In this document: in pieces, positions 16,614-23,505 of the stretch
Position numbering within the stretch: position 1 is the stretch's first letter
Layout of the letters: each line of letters opens with the position of its first letter
DNA from: Deltaproteobacteria bacterium
GTDB taxonomy: Bacteria; Myxococcota_A; UBA796; SXON01
DNA length: 64,000 bases
Direction: 5' to 3'
Assembly (NCBI GenBank): GCA_014191855.1
Contig: BJHF01000002.1
Span: 62,001 to 126,000, forward strand
The notes under the pieces: model-generated
The model's database searches: none
What the model was told of the DNA's origin: nothing
What the model saw: only the letters and a program-made list of their open reading frames with translations
Made by a program: the position numbers and the translations under genes

Positions 16614-18056
16614 TCAAGGGATCGACCTCGCGAGGCGGAAGCCGCAGTAGTTGTAGGCGAAGCTCGGGGGGTAGAAGTTGCGATAGGCAACCGCCGCGAG
16701 CGACGCGTCGGTGCTCCAATAGCCACCCCGAACCACACGGTAGGAGCCGGATGCCGGCCCGGGCGGGTCTGACGTCGCGACACCGCTGCCGTAGCCCCCG
16801 TACGCGCTGTCATACCAGTCGTTCGTCCATTCCCAAACGTTCCCGCTCATGTCGCAGAAGCCCCACGCGTTTGCGGCCAACGAGCACCCCGAGTGTGCGT
16901 ACGTTCCCATCGTGTACGCATTCTCGTGCGTCCAAGCTACGTTCGCCGCCGTGTTTGAGCCTGAGTAAGTAGTGTCTACGCCGGCGCGGGCCGCGTACTC
17001 CCACTCCGCTTCGGTGGGCAGGCGGTAGCCCGGGCACGAGTACGGATCCGCGAGGTAGGCGGCGGCCATGTCCGTGCCGTCCGCAAGGTAGCACTCGGTC
17101 AGGCCCTCTTCGGTGGAGAGCCAGTTCGCGTACATTCCCGCGTCGTACCAGGTCATCGTGTCGGCCGGGCAGTCGGCCGTAGTGCCCGTGCAGGGGTAGC
17201 TGGGGAGCGACGAGTAGGTCCAGCTCGTGTTGCTCGGGTCGGTCTCCCATTCCCCGCGCGTGGTCTCCGTTTGGGCAAGGTAGAAGTGGTGGCTGAGCGT
17301 CACATCGTGATCGAGGTAGGAACCGCCCGAGTCACCAAGTCCGCTGCCCATCGAAAACGTGCCGCCTGTAAGGTAGATCATCGTGGCCCCGGAGGCGGCG
17401 CTATACGACGCCGCGCAGCCCGCCAGCACGTCCGGCAGCGAGGCGTCGGTGTCGTCGCAGTCGGTCGCGTCGGCAACGTAGGCAGCGGGCTCGTCGCAAG
17501 CGAGGGTCGTATATGCGGCGTCGCCAAACCCGTCGCCGTCCGTGTCCGCATACCAGGTTGCGGCATCCGCGGCTGAAGACTCATCAACGGTGCCATCGCA
17601 GTCGTTGTCCACGCCGTCGCACACCTCGTCGGCGCCGGGGGAAATGGCCGCGTCGGTGTCGTCGCAGTCCGTCGCGAGCGGGTAGCCGTCCCCGTCCGCG
17701 TCCTCGGTGGCCGTGTCCACTGAAGTGTCCGCCGTATCCACCGCCGTGTCCGAGGTATCTACCGAGGTATCCACGGCCGTATCGGCGGTGTCGCTCGTGT
17801 CGGTGGCCGTGTCCGACGTATCGAGGCCCGTGTCGGCGCCCGTGTCTGTGTCCCCTGTGTCAACGCCAGTTTCACCGCCGGTATCCCCAGTTTCGCCGGT
17901 CTCCGAGCCGGTTTCGCCCGTGTCCACGACGCCCGTGTCCCCCGTCTCCCCGCTGTCCACCTCCCCGCTGTCGCTCGGCTCCACTGCAAAACCGACTTTC
18001 TGCGTGATCTCCGCCGGAAGGATCAGCGTACACCCTGCCAAATAGAGCGCGATCAC
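16614..18056 (-). CDS. DGR variable target: lipoprotein with MopE-like repeats and FGE-sulfatase/C-type-lectin domain
   Basis: A 480-residue protein. GTG 18056 overlaps the upstream stop as GTGA and gives the lipoprotein signal MIALYLAGC (Cys at residue 9). Next is a Thr/Asp/Gly/Glu-rich linker of more than 70 residues with many ETGDTG-like units, then two Asp/Cys MopE-type repeats (DCDDTDAAISPGADEVCDGV and a partner), then an FGE-sulfatase domain (MIYLTGGTFSMGSG, GYRLPTEAEWEYAARAG, WGFCDMSGNVWEWTNDWYD), a C-type-lectin-like fold widely used by DGR targets. The VR covers residues about 437-477 and ends just before the C-terminus. Likely surface-exposed with a diversified ligand-binding face. 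Partner unknown. Confidence 0.93.
   Translation of the reverse strand: MIALYLAGCTLILPAEITQKVGFAVEPSDSGEVDSGETGDTGVVDTGETGSETGETGDTGGETGVDTGDTDTGADTGLDTSDTATDTSDTADTAVDTSVDTSDTAVDTADTSVDTATEDADGDGYPLATDCDDTDAAISPGADEVCDGVDNDCDGTVDESSAADAATWYADTDGDGFGDAAYTTLACDEPAAYVADATDCDDTDASLPDVLAGCAASYSAASGATMIYLTGGTFSMGSGLGDSGGSYLDHDVTLSHHFYLAQTETTRGEWETDPSNTSWTYSSLPSYPCTGTTADCPADTMTWYDAGMYANWLSTEEGLTECYLADGTDMAAAYLADPYSCPGYRLPTEAEWEYAARAGVDTTYSGSNTAANVAWTHENAYTMGTYAHSGCSLAANAWGFCDMSGNVWEWTNDWYDSAYGGYGSGVATSDPPGPASGSYRVVRGGYWSTDASLAAVAYRNFYPPSFAYNYCGFRLARSIP
16627..16748 (-). repeat. DGR variable repeat (VR)
   Basis: A 122-bp region at the 3' end of the target gene, gaplessly homologous to the TR at 14393-14514. 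Eighteen substitutions relative to the TR, all at TR adenines, change 15 residues. Examples are [11 protein letters not shown] to [19 protein letters not shown] to RNFYPPSF and ANNNYG to AYNYCG. The invariant GFRLA follows the last variable codon. All four kinds of outcome at adenines (A retained, or C, G, T) are present, so this VR has been through mutagenic homing. Confidence 0.97.
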
Positions 18057-18937
18057 CACGTCACCGCCGCGACAACGCCGAAGGCCACGCCCGCGCCCGC
18101 TGCGACGTAACAACCGTAGCTGAGCCCGTTTGTCCCCGTCGCCATGCCCTCAAGCTTCGCCCGGTAGTTTGCGCGCTCTTCGTCGCCAACGTCGCCGTCG
18201 AGCGCCAGCTGCGCATCAAAGTCCGCGCGCCCCTCCGCCGCGAGCGCGTAAAGCACGCCCGAGGTGATCAGCGACGCTCCAGAGAGCACCAACCACGGCG
18301 CTCGATGCCCCCACTCGCCGGAGGGCGGTCGCTCCGCCGTTCCCCGCGCGTCGCTCAGGTTCGCTGTCGCCACCGACGATTCGGCCACCGGAACCACCCA
18401 GTCGAAGCCGACTTCGTCCGGCCAGCGGTAATGCGTCGCGAGCACCGCACCCTGCCCGTCGAGCTGCTGCAAGATCGCCGCGCGTAATGACGGGGCCCGG
18501 AGCACGTGCGTACCGTCGGCTTCGATCCAGCCGCTGCCCGGCTTCGGCAGCTCGGCGCCCAGGTCGTCGTGGAGGTAGAGCATGGCGGCTGTGACCTGTC
18601 CGCGGATGGGGTGCCCGTCCGGCAGTAGCGCCGTTGGAATCTGGTGTCCCGGCTCGGTGGCAAACACACCCGCCAGCGCGAGGGGAACCCGGTCGAGCCG
18701 CTGGTCGAGGAAGGCGCCAAGGGCCTCGACGCGATGAATCCGTGCCTGGGCGTTCACGCTCAGCACCTCGGCGGCGCACGACGTCCGCAACTCCAGGGCC
18801 GCGGTGGAGTCCTTGAAGCCAGCGCGATCAGCCTTGGCAAAGGCCGACTCCGCCGAGTTCGCCGCTTCGAGGATGTCGCCCGTGTCGAACATCCGCGGAC
18901 ACTCGGCGAGCGCATGGGTTGCGAGGAGGAGGAACAT
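18053..18937 (-). CDS. Secreted or membrane protein of unknown function upstream of the DGR target
   Basis: A 294-residue protein with a short signal peptide, MFLLLATHALAECPRM. The middle is helical with scattered Cys (CAAEVLS), then ILQQLDGQGAVLATHYRWPDEVGFDWVVPVAES. The C-terminal third has two hydrophobic stretches, APWLVLSGASLITSGVLYAL and CYVAAGAGVAFGVVAAVTW, probable membrane helices. The layout resembles myxobacterial signal-peptide proteins with C-terminal helices found beside PEGA-type genes, but no family is recognised. Its stop overlaps the target gene start (GTGA), so it is probably cotranscribed with the DGR and may help display or export the variable lipoprotein. Confidence 0.6.
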   Translation of the reverse strand: MFLLLATHALAECPRMFDTGDILEAANSAESAFAKADRAGFKDSTAALELRTSCAAEVLSVNAQARIHRVEALGAFLDQRLDRVPLALAGVFATEPGHQIPTALLPDGHPIRGQVTAAMLYLHDDLGAELPKPGSGWIEADGTHVLRAPSLRAAILQQLDGQGAVLATHYRWPDEVGFDWVVPVAESSVATANLSDARGTAERPPSGEWGHRAPWLVLSGASLITSGVLYALAAEGRADFDAQLALDGDVGDEERANYRAKLEGMATGTNGLSYGCYVAAGAGVAFGVVAAVTW

Positions 18938-19084
18938 CGTGAGAGCGTAGCCTACGGGGCGCGTTTATGCCGGCCGGGCGCCCTCTCTGCCTGGGGGTAC
19001 CGGGCCACGGGGAGCGCGCACTCGGCCGGGCCATGAGCGATCTGTCGAGTAGCGCCTCATGCCGCGAAGGCCCCCCCCGTCCCC

Positions 19085-19882
19085 CTACTCCACCCGCAGC
19101 TCCACCATGATCACCCCGACGGCACCCTCGAACCACCACGCCGTCGGCGTGAAGTGGACCGTCATCCCGACACAGACCAGCTCCACGAGCTGGTGCAGCT
19201 CGACGATTTGCGCGTTCGCGGCCGCTTCATCGTGCGCCATGAGCGCCCGCGTGGCCGGCTCCACACCGATGAGCACGCGGCACTGCTGCCCGCGGCCAAG
19301 GGCGGAAACGAGGCGCCGGTGTAGGTTTCCGTCGAGCAGATCGACGACCGCGTGAACCGGCGGATACTGCCGCGTGAGTGCGTTCCGGTCTCCCAGGATG
19401 CTGTGGAGCACCGCCTCGGAGAGCGGCCGATGGGGGTGTTCGATGATCTGTGCGGTCATGGCGCGAGGTTCCCGTGGGTGCGGACGTGGCGGCGGGGGTG
19501 GCAATACGACCGTGACCGGCGGCGTGGGGTGACCGTGCCGAGGCGGTGGCACAACCGGCCCTGGCGTTCGCCCTGGCGTTCCGCCCGGCGCTACTCGCTC
19601 CCCGATCCGCGCGGCCACCAGCGCCCGGATGTACTCCGCCAGGCTGGCGCGGCCGGCGATGGCGCGGATGGAAGTGACCACCGTGTCGTCCAATGACACG
19701 CTGATCCGGGCCGCTGCGTCGATAGCCCGGAGGGCAAGGCCGACGACGACGCGCTGCCCCGGGCGCGAGCCCCGCTCCGCGAGCTGCGCGAGCAACGTCG
19801 ACACGGGCACGTCGCCCGCCACGGCCTTGGCGTCCGCGAGCTGCGAAGCGGTGAGGTGGACGGTGACGACGGTGCGGGACAC
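19085..19882 (-). CDS. Possible ribbon-helix-helix DNA-binding protein with Pro-rich linker
   Basis: A 265-residue protein from GTG 19882. Two stretches look like ribbon-helix-helix units: RTVVTVHLTASQLADAKAVA (residues 3-22 onward) and ARISVSLDDTVVTSIRAIAG followed by RASLAEYIRALVAARIG (about 58-94). A Pro-rich linker (VVLPPPPPRPHPREP) leads to a C-terminal domain of about 120 residues of unknown type (residues 140-265). Three GGTAGTA repeats and an inverted partner sit directly upstream, which fits autoregulation. It lies between the DGR and BREX blocks with about 150 bp on each side, and could regulate either. Family assignment is by eye and weak. Confidence 0.5.
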   Translation of the reverse strand: MSRTVVTVHLTASQLADAKAVAGDVPVSTLLAQLAERGSRPGQRVVVGLALRAIDAAARISVSLDDTVVTSIRAIAGRASLAEYIRALVAARIGERVAPGGTPGRTPGPVVPPPRHGHPTPPVTVVLPPPPPRPHPREPRAMTAQIIEHPHRPLSEAVLHSILGDRNALTRQYPPVHAVVDLLDGNLHRRLVSALGRGQQCRVLIGVEPATRALMAHDEAAANAQIVELHQLVELVCVGMTVHFTPTAWWFEGAVGVIMVELRVE

Positions 19883-19890
19883 CGCATGCA

Positions 19891-19946
19891 GGTAGTACGC
19901 GACGCTGGTAGTAGCAAACCTACAAGGTAGTAGGCGGTTTACTACT
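19891..19946 (-). promoter_or_regulatory. Candidate operator: repeated GGTAGTA boxes
   Basis: On the plus strand GGTAGTA occurs at 19891-19897, 19907-19913 and 19926-19932, and an inverted TACTACT at 19940-19946, all within 64 bp upstream of the possible RHH gene. Spacings of 16, 19 and 14 bp are near two helical turns. Clustered short repeats upstream of a small DNA-binding protein are typical of autoregulatory operators. Confidence 0.5.
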
Positions 19947-20032
19947 CATCTTGCCATGCTTGGGGTGCTTGCCACCCGCCCCCAACTCGCCGGCGACGGC
20001 GAAAAATCGGCGACGAAAAAATCACCGGCCCC

Positions 20033-22177
20033 TCAATCCGCCCACTCCCGCCGCATCCCCTCCCCCACTTCCACCTCGCGCGCCCACTGCACCGCCCCCG
20101 CTACGTCGAGGAACGCCGTACGCAAAAACTCCTGCTCAAATTCATCGGGCAGGCACGCCTGGAACGCCGACAACACCGCCGTTCGGGTGTCGGTGTCGAA
20201 GCGCCCCCACTCGTCCACGGGCGGAAGATCACCCTCGACCAGCATTTCCTGCACCGCGACGAGCCCCTCCACGATGGCGGGTCGCACGCCCTTGATCTTC
20301 ACCGAGATGTTGCTGACCGTGGCTTCAACGCCCAGAGTCGCCGTGAGCAACCGGGCGAGCACCAGGTTGATCCGGGCCCCGGCGAAGGTGTACCAGATGA
20401 GGCGGTCGTCGTCACGGACGACGGGACGAAGCCGGCCGCCGAGGCCGAGGCCCCGCACCTGTTCGCGTGCGTGTTCCAGCCACGCAGCGGCCGTGGGGGA
20501 GACGCCAAGGGGCACCTCGTTCGACACGAGGAGGTCGAGGATCCGCTCACACACCACCCGCGAGAACGCAGCCGGGCGGCCGGTCCACGACGGCACAACG
20601 CCCGCGGGGGCGGGGCGCACCCTGATCGTCCCGCTCTTCAGGTCGATGTCTTCGGTGGCCCACGCCCGCCCGGCGAGCCGGAACGCGCGTTTGCCACCCG
20701 CGAGCTGGCCGACGAACCAGCTCTGGATGGTGCCGATGTCGTGGCCCGCGTGCCTCACCGTCAGCACCTGCGGCGAGTCGAACACCGCGTAGAGCTTGAA
20801 GAAGTTGCGCCCCCCAAAAACCTTCTCCGCGCGTTGGCCCAACATCAGGACCCCATCGGCCTCGTCGAGCCAGCCCTCCGTTCGCAGGTGCGCCACGAGG
20901 GTCGCGAATTCGTCGAGGGTGACCCCGGAGAACGACGGTACCGGGTGTAGGCGGCGCCAGAGCGTCGCCGGGGTGAGCCCCCCACTCTCCAGCAGGTTGG
21001 CGAAGAGCTGGTGAACGAACACCGTCCAGTTCCGCGCGCTGGGCGCGATAGCCTCCACCCAGCCCTCCTCGAAGCGCGAGACAAGCGCCAGCGCCAGGAG
21101 CAGATCTTCGGGGGCGTCCGCCACGAACGTCATGCGGGGGACAGTGCCCGCGCGCCGGCCGGTCCTCCCTAGGCGCTGCGCGAGCGACGAGACGGTGGCG
21201 GGGGCATCAAGCTGGAAGATGTGATCGAGGTCGCCGATGTCGATCCCCAGCTCCAGGCTGCTGGTTGCGACGAGCGTGGCGCCGGGAGCGGTCTCGAACG
21301 CCAGCTCTGCCTCGTCCCTCGCTGCCCGACCGACAGACGAGTGGTGAACCCACACCTGCACCCCCACCTCTTGCAGGGTTTTCGCCAACTCCTCCGCCCG
21401 GGAGCGACTCTCCACGAACACCAGGCGCTTCTGGCCCGCGCCGAGATCGCGGATGATCCCCGCCGCCGCTCGCGTGCCCTGGGCCGCATGCCAGGCGAAC
21501 TCCGCTTTCTTTCGCTCCGAGGCCGGGGCCACCACCACGGGCTGAGCGGTAGCGCCGCTCCCTTGGAGCCACCGGGCGAGGGCTGCCGGATTGCCAACCG
21601 TGGCGGAGAGCCCGATGCGCTGAATGTGGGTGCCCGACCGGAGCTGGAGCCGCTCCAGAACGGAGAGCAGGTGAGCACCGCGAGGATCCGCCGCGAAGGC
21701 GTGAACCTCGTCGATCACGGCGATGCGTACGCGCGGCAGCAGCAGCCGGGCGTTGTCCGCTGGAGAGATGAGCAGCACCTCCAGCGACTCGGGAGTGATC
21801 ATCAACACGTCGGGAGGCTCGGCCACGATGGCGCGCCGGGTCGCAGCGGGCACGTCGCCATGCCACTTTCCCACCCGAAGCCCCACCGCCTCCGCCATGC
21901 GAGAAAGCCGGGCTTCCTGGTTGTTTAGCAGCGCCCGTAGGGGGCAGATGTAGAGGGTGGACACCGCCGCCAGCCGGTCGCTGAGCACGCGGGAGAGCAC
22001 CGGGAACGCTGCCGCCTCCGTCTTCCCTCCCGCGGTCGGTGCGAGCACGATGCAGTCCCGTTGATCGAGGATCGGCGCGATGGTCGCCTCCTGTACCGGC
22101 CGAAGGCCCGGAAACCGGAGCACGTCGCGAACAAGGTAGCGAACCGACGGATGGAGACGGGCGAAGTCGCCGCTCAC
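20033..22177 (-). CDS. brxHI: BREX system DEAD/DEAH-box helicase BrxHI (Lhr-like)
   Basis: A 714-residue superfamily 2 helicase. Motif I APTAGGKT is at residues 46-53, motif II DEVH at 156-159 (IAVIDEVHAFAADPRGAH), motif III GLSATVGNP near 190, and motif VI QRLGRTGRRAG after ATSSLELGIDIGD. The Lhr-like core is followed by a C-terminal half specific to the family. BrxHI is a signature gene of type 2 BREX, together with BrxD and PglWXYZ; its exact step in defence is not known. The GTG start at 22177 overlaps the brxD stop by 4 nt. It is the last gene of the BREX block. Confidence 0.9.
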   Translation of the reverse strand: MSGDFARLHPSVRYLVRDVLRFPGLRPVQEATIAPILDQRDCIVLAPTAGGKTEAAAFPVLSRVLSDRLAAVSTLYICPLRALLNNQEARLSRMAEAVGLRVGKWHGDVPAATRRAIVAEPPDVLMITPESLEVLLISPADNARLLLPRVRIAVIDEVHAFAADPRGAHLLSVLERLQLRSGTHIQRIGLSATVGNPAALARWLQGSGATAQPVVVAPASERKKAEFAWHAAQGTRAAAGIIRDLGAGQKRLVFVESRSRAEELAKTLQEVGVQVWVHHSSVGRAARDEAELAFETAPGATLVATSSLELGIDIGDLDHIFQLDAPATVSSLAQRLGRTGRRAGTVPRMTFVADAPEDLLLALALVSRFEEGWVEAIAPSARNWTVFVHQLFANLLESGGLTPATLWRRLHPVPSFSGVTLDEFATLVAHLRTEGWLDEADGVLMLGQRAEKVFGGRNFFKLYAVFDSPQVLTVRHAGHDIGTIQSWFVGQLAGGKRAFRLAGRAWATEDIDLKSGTIRVRPAPAGVVPSWTGRPAAFSRVVCERILDLLVSNEVPLGVSPTAAAWLEHAREQVRGLGLGGRLRPVVRDDDRLIWYTFAGARINLVLARLLTATLGVEATVSNISVKIKGVRPAIVEGLVAVQEMLVEGDLPPVDEWGRFDTDTRTAVLSAFQACLPDEFEQEFLRTAFLDVAGAVQWAREVEVGEGMRREWAD

Positions 22178-23505
22178 AAGTCGAAGCCTTCCGGGAGCGG
22201 CGCGACCTCGGCCTCGGCCACGTTGCGCCCCTCGATGGCAGCCCGCTCCGCGTCGGCCAGCTCCGGATCCGTCGCGTTCACCTGAAACCGGAAGTGCTCG
22301 TGTGGCCGGTACGCGACGTGTTGTTGGCAGCGGCCCAAGACTCCGATCAGCTCACGCAGGAACCGGCGCGGCGTCGTCTCGACCTTGCCACGAAACGCGC
22401 CGGCCACCTCGCCAGCGAGTCGCGAGACGAAGGCGTCGTCGCAACGGTCGGTCGTGCCCGGATACCGAACCTCGTACAGATCGCGCACCGCAACGCCTAC
22501 ACTCTGGAGCCGCGCAGCGTTGAAGGGGGGAAGGGCGATCTGAGCCGCGTCGAGGTCGGGGAAAGGGCCGTCGTCGAGGGTGCCAATGCGCTGCTGGAGC
22601 GGTTCCAGCATCGGCACCGCCCGCGAGGAGGTGAAGAAGCTCGACGTCCCGGCCACGACGAGCAGCACCCCCGGCACCTGCCCCGCCTCCATCGCGCCCA
22701 TCCAGTTCTGGAGCAGTTCCAGGCCGGTTTTCCGGGAGTCGGCGCGGGGGAGGCGCACCAGGCGCTCCACCTCGTCCACCACCACCACGAGGCCGCGGTA
22801 GCCGGCTTGGGTGACGAGCGCGGCGAGGCCCCGGAGCATCGGGAGCACGTCCGTAGCGTCGAGGTTTCCGACGAGGTGCGCCCGCCGCTTGGCGGTGGCC
22901 GCCACCTTGGGATCGCCTCCGACCCATTGGAGCAAGGCGCGGGCCACCTCCTCCTCCCCGGCGAGAGACGCCGCCGCGTAGGCGCCCAGCGCCTGGGCGA
23001 ACGCGGGCGCGGCGTCCGCCACCCCGCCGAGCATGGTCTTGACCTCCTTGGACAACGCCTCGTCGAAGCCCGGTTCACCCGGCTGGAGCCCGTGCCCCAG
23101 CGAAGGGTCCATCACGCGCTCGGTCGCCTTGTATAGCCACTGCTCGGCCACGTGGCGCAGCGCACCATCCGGGCGCTCCGACACCCCCAGCCCCGAGCAG
23201 AGCGCTCGGTACACCGCCACGGGTTTGTGGAGCGGCACCTCGGGGTAGCTCACGCGGACGTAGCTGGCCGCGAAGCCTTCCTTCCGGGCCAACGCGGCGA
23301 GGTAACGCAGGAAGAACGTCTTCCCCGCGCCGAAGTCGCCGCGGACGAAGCGGGCTCGGCCTCGCCCCGCGGCGATCCGCGGAAGCTCCTTTGCCAAGGC
23401 GGCGATGTGGGCCTCGATCCCCGTGGCGATGGCGTCCTGGCCCTCAGCCGGCACCTCACCCACCCGCAGCGCCTCGATGACGATGTCGGCTGTACGTTCG
23501 TCCAT
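22174..23505 (-). CDS. brxD: BREX system ATP-binding protein BrxD
   Basis: A 443-residue AAA-type ATPase. Walker A is GDFGAGKT (residues 56-63), followed by the family string FFLRYLAALARKEGFAASYV; Walker B is GLVVVVDEVERL. The protein matches BrxD (DUF2791-type P-loop), found in BREX types 2 and 6. It is believed to act with the partner helicase. ATG 23505 was chosen because it overlaps the pglZ stop by one base (TGATG), consistent with every other junction in this operon; the open frame allows 7 more residues upstream. Confidence 0.9.
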   Translation of the reverse strand: MDERTADIVIEALRVGEVPAEGQDAIATGIEAHIAALAKELPRIAAGRGRARFVRGDFGAGKTFFLRYLAALARKEGFAASYVRVSYPEVPLHKPVAVYRALCSGLGVSERPDGALRHVAEQWLYKATERVMDPSLGHGLQPGEPGFDEALSKEVKTMLGGVADAAPAFAQALGAYAAASLAGEEEVARALLQWVGGDPKVAATAKRRAHLVGNLDATDVLPMLRGLAALVTQAGYRGLVVVVDEVERLVRLPRADSRKTGLELLQNWMGAMEAGQVPGVLLVVAGTSSFFTSSRAVPMLEPLQQRIGTLDDGPFPDLDAAQIALPPFNAARLQSVGVAVRDLYEVRYPGTTDRCDDAFVSRLAGEVAGAFRGKVETTPRRFLRELIGVLGRCQQHVAYRPHEHFRFQVNATDPELADAERAAIEGRNVAEAEVAPLPEGFDL

